Below, one piece after another: positions 1-20,304 of a stretch of 64,000 nt of DNA. Position 1 is the stretch's first letter; each line of letters starts with the position of its first letter. Source of the DNA: Pterobdella sp. o SKG-2022 (taxonomy: Eukaryota; Annelida; Clitellata; Hirudinida; Piscicolidae). The stretch covers positions 4,377,651 through 4,441,650 of the forward strand of contig OZ038327.1 in NCBI GenBank assembly GCA_964035795.1, read 5' to 3'. The notes under the pieces are model-generated. The model was given only the letters and a program-made list of their open reading frames with translations. It did not search any database and had not been told where the DNA came from. Both the position numbers and the translations under genes were made by a program.

Positions 1-83
1 TCAAAACAAACAACAAAATAATTATAGTGTAAAATAATATTTTAATTTAAAATTACTTATTAAATAAAAAAAATTATAATCCA

Positions 84-600
84 TTAACAAACCCTGAAGA
101 GGTTATGGCGAGAAACAAGAAGAGATCCAGTTTGAACAGAAGTTGTGATAAAAGTAACTGCCCACATCAACGACCAGCCTGTAAAAGTGTATATCATCCA
201 CCTCATCCTACCCCTTCTTATCCTTTTTATAGATTGGTTTAACACCATCATTCCTATTATATTCGTTAGGGTGAGGGTTGTGAGTTGGGATTTCACGCTG
301 GAAAAATAAGCCCCGTTGTCGTAGCTGTCTAAAAGTTGGAATGTTTGGTGATAGATGTTGAGTTGGTAGGTTAGGAATGTGTAAAGGGAGATGGAGGTGA
401 TTGTTGTGGCGATGGTGAGGTATAGAATTATGTACCATCCTCTACGATCCTTAGCTTTTGGGTTTTTGTAGACTTGCACCAACCTCTCTTTTGCTGTTAG
501 CCATTTTTCTTTGTCCATGATCTTGGCCATTATGTCGTTTTTCCATAATTTTTTTGAGGCTTTTGATGTGGATTTCTTCAAAGATTTCAAATTTTTGATC

Positions 601-602
<2 letters not shown>
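84..602 (-). CDS. Unrecognised small membrane protein (172 aa)
   Basis: A single open frame of 172 codons starting at ATG (602-600, minus strand) and ending in a stop at 86-84. I do not recognise the family. The first 55 residues are strongly basic (many Lys/Arg, no signal peptide). A clear hydrophobic segment follows at about residues 56-78, a second at about 136-156, and possibly a weak one at 108-120; Lys/Arg clusters at 51-54 and 126-134 flank them. This suggests a two- or three-pass membrane protein with a cytosolic basic N-terminus. It lies head-to-head with the ORP gene, with 409 bp between the start codons. The frame could include an intron or further 3' exons, but the long uninterrupted frame and the amphipathic composition make it better than chance in such AT-rich DNA. 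Confidence 0.5.
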
Positions 603-633
<31 letters not shown>

Positions 634-1011
634 TTTAGAAGATAAATGAATTATTTTTAGAAAAATTCAAATGTTTTTTGAAATCTTTTTGATAATAATG
701 AAAATAACGAATTATTCATGGAAATGGATTTGAATACAAAATAAGCTTGAAATAACGTATTTCAAAGTGGTTGCCGATTTAGTTTATTTAAGAGATCATT
801 TTAAAAAGTAATTTTACTCATATAATATGTGCACTTTTAACGATTTTATAGATGTGATTAAAATATAAAACACCGATTTACGAGACGATCGATTCGAGCG
901 AAATTTTTTCGTTAACTGAGCTTCGTTCTTTAATTATAAAAATGTGTACTTCATTTGAATCAATATTTTGTAAACGTTCACTTTGAAATTACTGAAATAA
1001 AATAATTTAAA
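603..1011. promoter_or_regulatory. Shared intergenic region between two divergent genes, with (AT)n
   Basis: A 409-bp gap separates two oppositely directed start codons (602 minus, 1012 plus). It opens with about 15 AT units (603-631) directly upstream of the minus-strand ATG. A less AT-rich patch lies near 870-905. No convincing TATA box can be chosen among the many AT-rich strings. That it is a bidirectional promoter is inferred from the layout alone. Confidence 0.35.
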
Positions 1012-8403
<7,392 letters not shown>

Positions 8404-8606
8404 TGGAGTGGCGTTGTGCAGGGTAGTGTTTTGATGGGGGTTGTGTGTTTTGGTGCTATGAGTAGACGGGGTTTGTGTGTTTCTAGATAGTGTTATGAAA
8501 AGGAGATGTGTTTGGTGAAAAAATGAGAGTTTTGACCTATAGTGTTTTGAGGGTAAAGTAAAAAAACGATTTTTTTTTGTCTAGTAAATACTTTCGAGAA
8601 AGAATC

Positions 8607-8612
8607 AATAAA
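8607..8612 (+). terminator. Candidate poly(A) signal of the ORP gene
   Basis: AATAAA about 204 nt after the ORP stop codon, the first such hexamer downstream in the sense direction. It directly precedes a GATA microsatellite. Confidence 0.45.
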
Positions 8613-8613
8613 A

Positions 8614-8684
8614 GATAGATAGATAGAAAGATAGACGAACAGCAAATAGATAGATAGACAGATAGATAGATAGATAGATAGATA
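8614..8684. repeat. Imperfect (GATA)n microsatellite
   Basis: Runs of GATA with GAAA, GACG and GACA interruptions, just after the ORP poly(A) signal. Confidence 0.85.
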
Positions 8685-11091
8685 TAATATGGTCTCGTAA
8701 TTATGATAATGATACCAGATAAAACCATATATTTTTGAATGAAAATCATAATTTATATTTTTGGCACAAAATGAAGAGGGAAAATATAGCGGTGCTATTT
8801 TGAGCAGTTTTAGGCCATTATAATCAGTATATGATAATAAGAATAATAATCATAATAAAAACAATAATATTATTTTTATTTCTCATGTTTTATAGTATTA
8901 GTACTCATAATAATACTACAACTACTAATGATAATAACAATAGCACTTATATATAACACTAATGCTTAATGCATATGCTAAGACTGGACTATCGGCCACC
9001 CCCCTCTTAGTGATCTTGGTGTAGGACTAATCATGCATTTGCTATCAGCTCATTATATGAACTATTAATATAGACATTGAAATATTACTAACCTAGAAAT
9101 TATATACAAGAAATTGGTATATTTTTGATATATATTGAAATTTGCAGGTATTATTATGACAACTTTTCAATGTAGACTATCAAGATAATATTATCATCAA
9201 GTCATGTTATCAACTAAGCTTTACTGTAAGCTTAAATTCTAAATGGGAATCTATTGAGAGTTGGATTATGTATCTATCTATTTATAATCATAATTTAAAT
9301 TCTCATAATGCAGATCTATCTTTAGTTCACTTTCTTATGTGGTAAATCTATTTTAATTAACATTATCAATCATTTAATACATCTTAAAACAAGTGATGAA
9401 ACTACAATAAAAATATAAAAAATATATAATAATAACCATAAAGATAATTAAAATAATAATGCACGAACTACGAGTCACCTGATAGGCTAATTAGACTTCT
9501 GTTGTTTCCATCATCATGTTGATCTTTTATTGATTATATATATATTCATTCCTGACCTATTTATCCATTCCTATTTTTAGCTTATTATTGTTTTTGTTGT
9601 TTTTATTATAAAATTCAATATGTTTCCCCTTATTCTCCCTTTTTGCGTACTAACCGGTCGCTTTTCTTCCACCCATCCGCATTTGAATGCCGGAATTTAA
9701 AACATTGTATTCAATTTTTGAAGAGTTTTTTTATTTTTATGATTTTTTTTATTATATTCTTTATTATTATTTTAGAAACCATTATCATTATTAATATAAA
9801 TGTATTATTATGCAAGTCGTTCTTGCAAAGGTTGAGAGTATTCAAAAGAGAGAAAATTCCCATAGTGATTTCAACTTTTGATTCATTCAAATCATTGTAT
9901 TTACAAACTATCACTCGAATTGTAGTAGTATTGTTTTTTTATTGGTGTTTCTATTAAATTCATTTTTACTCTTACTATTGATGTTTCAGTTATTATTATT
10001 TTATTTAAAAATCTTTTCAACATTGAATGAGCTATTTTTGTGATTATTTTTTTCAATGACTCTTAATGTTGGTATTGTTATTATTATTCATATTTTTTCA
10101 TAATTGTTGTTATTTCCGTTATTCCTATTAATATTGTTATTATTTTTTTTTCAAAGGTAGTTTTTGTGTAGAGCATTGTTATATTGCACTTGCTTCAAGA
10201 TCGTTCCATTTTTTGTTCTAATTTTAGATCTTTCTTGTAATGCACTTGTTATTGGTCCTTCAGAATTTATTTTTAGTCTTTGTTGGTACTCAGTTGTTAT
10301 TGGTTAGTCGTTGCTTTCAGATCTATTTATATAACCCAGATTTACAAATTTTTCAAATATAATTTTTGTGTGAAAAGTAATTTATTTTTTTTTACTTTTT
10401 TGTCCAAAAGTAATGTTTTCAATATCTTCAATAATGATATCATCTTTACCCTGCAATTCTCATTTCATTTTGGACACATCTTCATAATAATCAGTCATCT
10501 TTATAATTGGCACATCTTCGGAAGATATATTAATATATAGCTAAATCATTGTTTCTCCAGCCAACTCATCTGGCAGACACCTACGATTGTCGTAAATGAT
10601 TCATTCAAATTACATCTTCAGTTAATTTTTATTACTCGCAAACTATTTGATCAATTCAAAACTTAACGCTTTCTTTAGTGACATCTTGGTTGAAAAGTGA
10701 AGCTAAATTATACTCAAAATTATTACATTAAAAACTTGTAAGAATAAAAAGCTTTTGGGTTATTTGATTTTTTGTTTTATTCTTTGAGTTATTTCATTTC
10801 CTGGATTCTACTCATCTACATTGTCATTAATCATTTCTTTTGAGTTAGTTTTATTATTGTAACTGTTTTTATTTTTTGATTAAATATTTTATTTTTATGC
10901 CTATTATTCTTGTTGTTCAAATTGTTTTCATACCGAACCCTCAACTGAGCTTTTGGTCTTATTGTCAAAGTTTTTCTGTTCCAAGTATTATTTCTTTATT
11001 TTTAAAATTATTGTTTGAATTATTTGTTTATTTTTAATTTTGTGACATATCCTATTCACTTGTAGTTTAGTTATCTATCTAGTCTATTGTG

Positions 11092-11219
<128 letters not shown>

Positions 11220-11809
11220 ATGTGTGTAGTGATGAATACTGTTAGTTAGAAATATATTAATTAATCGATGTTGCTTCATTTGATTATGATGACGATCATG
11301 ATTATGATGGAAATGATAATAAAAATGATGGTGGTGATGATAATGATTAAAAAATGAAATTGATCAGGTATAATAAGGATGATGCTTTTGACGGTGGGAT
11401 GAAAGTGAAAATAGTAATAAGGGTGTAAAAATGAGGATGTTGGTAATAATAATAATAGTAATGCGGATGAGAGTATGGTGAATTGACATTGGACTCATTT
11501 TCGTTATCTGCTCTGACATCAGCACCATCTTGTGAGCTCAATACTGTGGCAATATCACTTCAATAAAGAGATATAAAAATTTCATTTTTTTATTTTTAAA
11601 GTTTTTCGAATAATGGCCTATTGAGAAATGGGCTTTCACGTCTTGGGGAAGAGTTGATATTCTGAAACAGCTGTTTAGAGCGATTTGTGAGGTGAAGTTA
11701 TCAAATAGGTTTAATTTATAAGTTATGTTTAGAAAAAACTTTAGAGATTTTAGCTAAAGCTAGTGGTGTATAATTGTTGGTCATGTACAGAAGAGGGTTG
11801 AAGAGAATG

Positions 11810-11925
11810 TTTTAAGAAAAGCACAATCAGAATATAAAAAATGAGTAGGCCGAAAGTTAAGTGGACAAACAAAATAGTATCAAAAATTAGTGAAGTTCAT
11901 TCAAATGAAAAAGATGATTCAGATA
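11810..11925 (+). mobile_element. Possible LINE 3'-end relic
   Basis: Reads MSRPKVKWTNKI followed by a charged stretch. An RGRP..RW.D-like motif is typical of the region after the reverse transcriptase domain in several LINE clades. It is a weak, isolated similarity, with no RT domain next to it. Confidence 0.25.
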
Positions 11926-12238
11926 GGAAGAAATAAAAATTAGGCAACTATAAAATTGTAAAAAATATGTTAGAAATTGAGTAAATCTGGCCACCCTCAG
12001 TATAGTGGGGATCAAACCGAATTTAAAATGTTAGTATCTATCTATCTTTTTTTGAAAATACTCAAATTAGCTGGACGGCTATTTCATCGATTCAAATCAA
12101 TAATCATTTGGGGAAAAGAAATGCGATTTGATAGAATTACAAACAGATGTGTAACATGAATTGACAATTCTTCAAAATTCATTCGAATGTTTGTTTAATA
12201 TTCAGAATAATTAAATTTTAATCAATAAACCGCACGTC

Positions 12239-12246
12239 TATAAAAG
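12239..12246 (+). promoter_or_regulatory. TATA box of M13 copy A
   Basis: TATAAAAG lies in a block of about 150 bp (from about 12160) nearly identical to the block upstream of copy B (22265-22410). Its position relative to the first-exon remnant suits a core promoter. It now sits upstream of a pseudogene. Confidence 0.55.
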
Positions 12247-13230
12247 CAAGTAAGTAAAAACTGCTTAAAACTTTTGAAGTTTGAAAGTACAACAAAGTTG
12301 TCCTTTTTGTGGTCCTCACTGTTCTCTTCTCTCATCTCCAGGTGTTTCAAGTCACTTGTTTCATTATAAAAATTAATTTTCTAAGAAACGTGCTTAATGA
12401 TTCCTAAACATATGTTAAAACAAGTTTTTTCCCAAGCTTTTATTTTAGTTCATTTCACAATTGAAAAAGCTTTGGAAAAATCCAACTTTTTGAAAGACAA
12501 TAGATAACTGATACAATATGTTATATGTGTTGCAGGCACCAAACTATCACATAAGAAATGTTCAGCTGAACGAAAATATAATGAAGAAAATGGCTAAATT
12601 TTCAGTGATTATTTTTTTTAATTTATTTGTTTTTTTTTGCATTAAACGTGAAAAACATTTCAGGCAGATCCTTGTGAAGATTTTTACGAATATGCTTGCG
12701 GTAACTTCATTAAAGTTTTTCCTAACCTCGTGTCAAACCCCTTTCCACAAAATACTTGGAATTTAGATAAAGTTGCTGAATTGCATATAAAAAACTAAGC
12801 TCAATAAAGTCATATATATATATACTGATTTTTTCAAATTTTAACGTGTTTTCTATTTAGTCGCCAAGGTTTTCTTGTTTTTCAGCCAAAGTATTGAGAT
12901 CAAGTTTTGTTTTTTGATACATTTGTGAAATGAATTTTTGATGCTTTTTTCGTGTTTTTCAGTATTTTTTGAATGAATCCAGTTTCACTTTTTCCCATTT
13001 GTTGTGCAGATTTTAGTTCAATGTGCTTTGAAAGCATTGTTTTTTTCAAATTGAATGCTTTGATGAGGTTATTCCAGCATCCATATGGTAAGAGTTGTGT
13101 TATTTTGAAAAATAATAGGTTATTTTATTTTGGGTCGAAATTATTTTGAGAGATGTTACTGTCTTTGAAATAATTTTTTAACTTTTGAGAGATTTATATA
13201 AATTCAATGACATTATAAACTTTTCTCCTT

Positions 13231-13476
13231 TCAGTAGCCCACCCAAGTGGTTTCGTGTTCACTTCTTTTTGGATGTAGGTTGTTTTTCAGCATGAACTCA
13301 TTAAGGGTCAGGCTATTTTTATTTTGGCATTCTTTATTGTGGTTTTCTTGGTTTGTGCATTTTTCATTCCCAAGTTTGCTGTTGAAGTCACTACTAATAA
13401 AAATATGTTTGACTTGAGGTTTTTGATGCGCTTTTTTGAGTTTCCATATAATTCTTACAATTCTTTGGGTTTGCAA
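13231..13476 (-). mobile_element. LINE endonuclease (APE-type) fragment
   Basis: An 81-codon frame inside intron 3 of M13 copy A, opposite to the gene. It contains ISSDFNSKLGN and then LNEFMLKNNL, matching the GDFNAxxG...N..G..L..F....L motif of apurinic-type endonucleases of non-LTR retrotransposons, and ends with an ETTWVG-like block. No intact element surrounds it. The frame at 13905-14108 may be a further piece of the same element, lying between the endonuclease and RT domains. Confidence 0.6.
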
Positions 13477-13782
13477 GTAGCCAGGATGTTGTTCAAAAAA
13501 GTTATATATTTCAAAATGTAAGCTTACAAAAAAAAACTATGTTCATTGAAATTAAAGTAAAACGATGAGAAAAAATTTGTCAATATGAATTTTTGCCACG
13601 TAACAAAACCTGATTTGAAGCTGCTGTTTAAGAAAAAGAGGGACGATTCCAACGCAGTGAAAATTTCCCGTATATACTACAGAAAATGTTTGCGTGGCAG
13701 CTGGCATGATGAAACACCTTTATTAAAAGTTTTATACTCTTTATACTATTATTCTAAAATCTTGTTAATTTTATTTTAAGTT

Positions 13783-14490
13783 GATTTGTGGAAGAAGTTT
13801 AGTAAATTTATTGAGCAAAATAAAATAGGTATAATTTTTGATAAGTTCAGCTTTATCATGAAACATTAGCGAAAAGACTATAAGTATTGAACTTTGGTTA
13901 TTAACTAATTTAGAAACAACTTATTTTTCAATGCATTTAATTCAATGTTAATTTGTAATTTCAAAGAAAAATTTTTCTGATGTAGAGAAATTTTCTGATG
14001 TAAAAAAATTAATCTCCATACCTTCTTTTTCTGCTTTTTCCAAGTTCTTATGTCCAATTTTTGAAACTTCATCTGTATTGGATCCCAGGCATTTGTGTCC
14101 ATCTGCAACTGTGGGTCATTGAAGGCATTTCTTAGCGATTTATTTTCTTATCTCCAGACTCTCCCGTATTTATAGTATCATTTAAAAGTATGTCTCATTT
14201 TTTTTCAACTATTGCTTTCAGGATCACTGGCATATCCCAGTTCACTTTTCCATGGGAAATTGTGTTTGAGTCTTTATTTTAGGCATAAGCGAGCACGCCC
14301 AAGAATGCTTCTAAAAAATTAGTAAATAACCAAATTTTAATACATATAGTCTTTTTCAAACTGCTTTATATCATATTTACCAAACACGTTTTTTCGCTAA
14401 TGTTTTATGATAAGGCTAAACTTATCGAAAATTATAGCTGCTTTATTTGGTCAATAAATTTATTGAAGTTTTTCCATAAATCGACGTAAA
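13783..14490. repeat. Long-arm inverted repeat of the foldback MITE family
   Basis: About 105 bp at 13783-13892 is the imperfect reverse complement of 14388-14490. Each arm carries the family core, TGATAAGGCT then CTTATCGAAAATTATA in the right arm. The arms enclose about 495 bp that includes LINE-like debris. It lies in intron 4 of copy A. Confidence 0.6.
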
Positions 14491-15082
14491 AAAATTGTCG
14501 AATATTATTTATAATTAAATTTAAGATGTTTCTAAAAAGTTATAATCTTGTTAATATCTATGATGTTGCTCAAAAGAGTTTTCAAATCCCGACCAGATAA
14601 TAAAAGAGTTTAAACACTGGCCTCTTTACCGTTTTAACAAAGATTGGGATTATCAAGTAAACTTTACTTCAGTTTGGAGTTTCGAAGATTTCATGGTGAT
14701 AGCTCTAAAATATCAGACATTTCCTTTCTTACGAATCGATGTTGAAAAGTTTTCACCACCACACATCGTGGTAAGTTTTCATGACTAATAAATACTTAAC
14801 TTTGAAAATCTCAAAATAAGAAAAACTATAAAGTTTTTTGGAGCAGAACTCAAAATAAACTCACAAACATTGTAGTTGGATAGACCTTTATACGGAAGAA
14901 GTGATTATCTCAATTTCAAAAAAGCTGTGACTGATTTTCTACAGACTTGAAAATGCACAGAGAAAAGCCGAAAGTGCCGAAGTATATGAAAAACTTAGAA
15001 TAATCATGAATTTCTTGACAGAAATAGGATTTAAGTTGCGTAAAAAAATAAAAAATGTTGGTATTCTAATAAATATAAAGCT

Positions 15083-15288
15083 TTTCAGAAACATCGTTTG
15101 TATTTTTTTTCAATATTTTGCAATGAAAAACATCAACTAAGAAAAATTTTCAAAAATTATATAGTTAAGATTTAATTTTTTGCTAAAGTTTGATGATAAG
15201 ACAAAAGTTATTGAAAATTATAGCTTTTAATTCTCAATAAATGTATTAAAAATTCCTCTCAATTGATGATTTTCGTTACAAAATGATA
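15083..15288. mobile_element. Foldback MITE copy (diverged)
   Basis: The left end CAGAAACATC, an internal GATAAG...TTATTGAAAATTATAGCTTTT core and a right arm ending in CAATTGATGATTTTCGTT correspond to the elements at 21283 and 61170. The ends are partial reverse complements. It lies in intron 6 of copy A. Confidence 0.6.
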
Positions 15289-16097
15289 ACTTCAATAAAA
15301 CAAAAAAACTCATCTTTTTATGAATTATAACAGAAAACTAAGCTTCTCGATGTTTTAGTTACTTTGGCATATGAAAGGTCTGTTATGGACTTGAAATAAC
15401 CGCTGTTTTGATGATTCTGTTATGTTTTTGTTTATTTAATTTCCTTTCATCAAAAAGGAATAATTTTCATTACAAAAGATAATTTAAACATATTAATGTT
15501 ATTTCAATTGAAGTTAACTGAAGTTTTCTAATTAGTTTAGTTTAAAAATAATAAGCACATCTAGCTTTATCTCATTTATTTTCGACAAACAAAGCAGGGC
15601 TATCGAGAAACACATTGGGAGCGTCCCACGATGGTTTTTATATGGATAGTGCACTTAACATTTGAAAAAATTATACTTTTTTATAAAAATGGCGATGTAA
15701 TAGAATTGAGCAAAAATAAGGAAAAAATTATCAAAGACGTGTGGAGGATGGAGAAAGAACTTGGAGAAGTTTTATGCTTTCAAAATTTATTTCTATCTAT
15801 CAAGATTACATTAGCTTTAAATTTCTTCTTGTTATCAAGTCTTCTTTAATTCTCATTTCTATACTAAATCTTTTTTTCTAAAACTTTTTTTCCTACTACT
15901 TTTTTGGAAATTTCTCAAATCTTTTGTTTATTTTTGGTTTGTAGCAAAGGCTCTTGAACGCTGTGAAATAGTGCTTAGAAAATTGTTTCATTACATTCAT
16001 TATATATTTACATCCATCGATTTTTCCGCTAATTAATTGCTTTTAAATTTATTGCATTTCACATGAAATAATTCATTTGCAAATTATTTAAACACAA

Positions 16098-16195
16098 CAG
16101 ATAATTTTATCAGATTCAAAGCTTTTTTTAATGGTATCAATGTACTTAATAATGTTACTTTGTCAACAAAAAGCTTTGTACTTAATAAAATAAAC
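16098..16195. repeat. Short palindromic element
   Basis: Contains TTTTATCAGATTCAAAGC at the left and GTCAACAAAAAGCTTTGTAC at the right, weak reverse complements of each other. A clearer copy is at 35328-35412 and a reversed partial copy at about 1340-1400. Confidence 0.45.
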
Positions 16196-16429
16196 TGTTG
16201 CGTTCAAATAGTTTGAATATTGGCTGAAGGAGATTACTAAAATTTTACAGCTAAAATCTTTGAACATACCCATCATCAAAGAATTCAAAGACTTGAATGT
16301 TGCAACAAACATCCATTGGGTTTGTAATCATGAATAGCCTAAACCAAATAGTGAAACAGACAAACAAAAAATTTTTATTAATCTCAATCACGATTTTCTT
16401 CATCACTTGACTGCAGAAAAGAGATGAAC

Positions 16430-16431
<2 letters not shown>

Positions 16432-16483
<52 letters not shown>

Positions 16484-16497
16484 CTCTATCTATTTAT
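16432..16497. repeat. (TCTA)n microsatellite
   Basis: About 15 TCTA units, one TCTC and one TTTA interruption, in intron 9 of copy A. Confidence 0.95.
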
Positions 16498-19165
16498 CAA
16501 AGTACTATCATGTATTGTCATGAATAATCCTTGAGTCTCATAGTTTCAATTGTAGAACTTGAAAACATTTGTTTTTCTCACGGAATTACTTCATTCTTTA
16601 ATAAATTGCTCAACAAAAATCTTAAAAAATTTTTTTTTATTTTTTCGTGATTATCTTCATTTAGACTTTGATGATTAAAAGTGATTTATCTTTTCTCTGC
16701 AGCCAGGTGACCTGCAAAGGCTCCTAAATCGACATTTCAATGGAGTATTGCCAAATTTTTGACCATTAGGAATATTTCCCTCGTCTCAAATATATTCTTA
16801 AAAAATACTCTAAAAGGTACTTTTAAAATTCAGTTGGCTATGTTGTGAAAACTTTGCAAAACCTCAACTTTCCGGGTTCAAATCCGGTCTTGTTAACATC
16901 AAAACCGCTTCGACTTTTTTTACGGTTTTTTACTACTTTATTGATTTTTTAATTCAAACATTTATATAACTTCTAGAACGGTACCAAGCCACATAGTATG
17001 GGCATTGATCCATAGTTTGACCACAAAAATGGCCAACACTCCATACAGAACTAAAGAAGAATGGATAAATATAATTGGTATGTATGTTATTCCAAAGTTT
17101 TTCTACATATTTTGATCAAAAATTCATTTTTCTCATGAAAATTTAGATAATTCAAAAATTTAAAACTCTCTCTTTTCTTCTAATTTTATTTTTGAAAAAG
17201 TTGAATTTATAGTTCAAAATGAACATTTTAAATAGAATTCAATTAAACCATTGTGACAGATTTAGACAAATTTTGTTCATGAAAATGATTTTAAAACGTA
17301 AAGAACGCTATGTAAATTATATATTGAATTTTTAACATAAATCAGAGGCACCTACAATGGAAGAAGAATGTTTGAACGAAGTGATAGATCGATTCCCCTT
17401 CGCTACCACAAGGATCTATGCTGATGAATATATAAGTAATTCTACCCGAGCAACCGTACTTCTATTAATATTTTTCAACTCAAAGTTATTTATCGCTTAC
17501 TCGAATACGACTTGTTTCTGATATACTCATTTAAATTTAATTTAAATAAATTTATCAATTAAGTATATAGACTTTGCATTAGCAAAAACTGTACTTCTGA
17601 TATCTGTTATCTCATGATAAGACTTATCAAAAGCTCAAAACAAATTCTAACCTACTTTATTTATCAGATAAGCAAGATTGCTAATAATATCAAATCGGAA
17701 GCTTCAAGACAAAAGTTTGAGTTTTTCGACGAAGAATCGTGGAGAAGAGCTAAAGCGAAATTAGATAAATTAGAATTATCAATCTTGTATTCTGACTTCA
17801 TACTTGATAACAAGCAGTTGAACAATTATTACAAACTGGTTTGAGTATATGTGCAAAATATGTTTCTGTTGTTTTTTTGCAAAACTTTTTACAATGTTTC
17901 ATATTTGTTATATTTAAAAAATTTGATTATGTTTGTATATTTTCATCTATAGAAAAAATTTCTTAGATTAAAATTGAATTAAAAAGTCAATATAATGACT
18001 TTCCCATACAACAACCTGGTTAGTACACTGGGGACTACCTCAACATGAACATCCAGCACTCCCTCATGTTAACTCATCTTCAAATCAAGCAATTGTATGA
18101 AACTTATGATGAGAAATAGTAATTTTTTTATTCTAAATTTTTGTTCCTAAATAGAATATGTTATAAACAAAGATTTGAATACAACTAAGTATTTTACAAA
18201 CAATTATATAGTCTGGTAATATTGTTGACGGCTTTCCTGATCGTGTACACTTAAAAAAACATGAAAAAAAATTAATAATTCTAAACAGTTGGTTTTTTCA
18301 ACCACTCGAGCCATATACAGGCTATCATTTAGGCTTAAACCGGGCATACATCGCAGCGGGTGAAAATGCCATATTCCCCTATAATGCTCCTTTGTATTTC
18401 TTTTTTCTTTAATTTTACCGCATAAAATTTTCTTCAACACACACCACAGGGAAGCTCAATATGGAAATATAGGTTTTATGGTAGGACGTTACTTTAGTCA
18501 AACTTTGCTATCGAGTAATGAACAATTCAAGCTCTAATGATTTTAAAACATATTATTCTTTCAGGGTGGTCTGTGAATAAAAACGGATTTATCGATAATT
18601 GGTTGAAAAAAAAAGATTTTGTTAAATTCCAAGATAGTTATAAATGTCACGTTAATCAATACGACAAAATGGAGATGTTTGGAAGAAAGGTAGGGCTATG
18701 GTAGAGTTTTATAAATTAAAATATCTACAGTCGGTGAGTGGTCTATTAAGTCACAGCTAATTATAGTTAGGTTTGTTTAATTGATAGTTTCCTCATAGAA
18801 CTACCACAATCCAAAGAACCTCAAAACAATCATTATTTTTTTAAAGTAAAATTTAAAACTTAGATTAATGGTGAACTATGTGTAGAAGATTCAATAGCGG
18901 ACGGTGCAGGCTGTTCTTGGCTTACAAAGGCATAGAAAGGATTTTGGGTAAGCGAATCAATCATAAAACTTCTGCAAAGTTAAATCTGACAGCAGCTCAA
19001 CTTTTCTTTCTTTCATTTGCACAGATAAGTAACGAGAGTTGTGAGTGAAAAGTTACATACAGTATCAAAATATATATAGATAAAAAACGTGAAAAAAATT
19101 AGGTATATAACTTTCAAAAAATAGTTTTCAGCATTTTTTACTCCAATTTTTTTTTCATTATTTTG

Positions 19166-19250
19166 TCGGCCTGTATAGCTCAACTAGTAGAACATTGGAT
19201 TAATTATCTAAAGTCACTGGGTTTGATCCCGTGAGAGCCAAAAATGTGTT
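19166..19250 (+). mobile_element. tRNA-derived SINE, copy in intron 18 of M13 copy A
   Basis: GTCGGCCTGTATAGCTCA (A box) and GGGTTTGATCCC (B box) with a tRNA-like layout. It lies at the position in the gene that corresponds to the SINE at 32728 in copy B, so this insertion probably predates the duplication. The 3' tail is mostly gone. Confidence 0.65.
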
Positions 19251-20304
19251 TTAAATTTTTTAAATTAGTCTGATAGAAAGACTGATAGAATAGTCTATGT
19301 AAAGTCTTTCAAAAAAAACATTAGCTTGACAAGTAAAATTATAAGAGAGATGGAAGACAGGGTAGAGGTTTTCAGGTGGTTGGCAAGCTTTGTCGTGTGT
19401 GACCATGCTCAAATTAATTCCATGCCTGAGTGTTCAAGATTGTTCCCATATCAACTTAATAGCAAGCTAGGAAACTCGATAATGTTACCAACACATGGAA
19501 TCAAAGCTGCATTTTGTAACTGACAAAATATTACCGCTGAATTATCGGGTTGATGGTTTTAAATAAATTGGTAATTGAAAAATTTTTGAGAAATCTTCAG
19601 ACTGAATTTATCAAGCATCCAGCTTGTTTTTCAGTCAAGAAAAAATAATATAAAGTGAAATTTAAGTTTTTTTTGTGAGTTTTAACATGTTCCATTTATG
19701 ACTGTTTGAACGGTTTTTTATTTCATATTTTGATAATTCTTTGCAGTCAAAATGCAAAATCTACCACGAATTAATATCATCACAGTTGTTCCGAATTAGC
19801 CCTACTTTCAATAACATAAGGTTGCATCTTTGGAGAATTTCGTTTAATATCTAAATTTTTCCAAGACAAACATATATAATCAAACGTAGATCAACTTACA
19901 TAACTATTTGTACCTCCACTTTCTCAAGTGGAAGAAAAAATCTTACGTAAAGTTTCGTGGACTACAATAAGGTCAAGGGTATTCATTTGAATTATCAACA
20001 TTTTATCATACTTCATATTTCATGTAATGATTCAATTATTTTTGTATTTCACATTGAATGAAAATAAAATGAAGAATTTGTGATGAGTAAATAACTTTTT
20101 CAGAATTAAAGGGACTTTACAAAACAGCCGAAAATTCGCTAAAGCCTTCAACTGCAAACCTAGATCTACATTCAACCCTAGAAAAAAGTGCCAGCTTTAT
20201 TAAATGTAAAGCAAGGTCCAAGTTTTTTTAAAAATCAGTTCTAGGAATAACTAATTGTGATTCAAAAAATTAATTATTTACCTATTTAAAACGGCGTACC
20301 TGAT

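Larger units (their letters stand above)
12300..20203 (+). pseudogene. M13 (neprilysin-family) metallopeptidase copy A, decayed
   Basis: A paralogue of copy B, exon by exon. Exons or remnants: about 12300-12341, 12536-12604, 12664-12798, 13621-13728, 14597-14770, about 14878-15060, 15598-15768, (exon 8 missing), 16251-16319, 16703-16816, 16977-17077, 17346-17455, 17668-17838, 18024-18118, 18289-18393, 18450-18514, 18565-18689, about 18864-19022, 19747-19820, 20104-20203. Defects seen: the signal-peptide exon has lost its ATG by deletion; TAA at 12796-12798; a 2-nt deletion near 14940; TGA at 16760-16762 with a small deletion; the catalytic HExxH replaced by RYFSQ at about 18487-18501; a 1-nt deletion and a Glu-to-Asp change at the third zinc ligand in exon 18; donor GT changed to AT after exon 18; the substrate-binding His near the C-terminus lost. 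Several exons (5, 7, 13) remain open, so decay is incomplete. Confidence 0.88.

Noticed and set aside
16432..16497. CRISPR-like short repeat array
   Set aside because: A simple tetranucleotide microsatellite without spacers; the DNA is eukaryotic.
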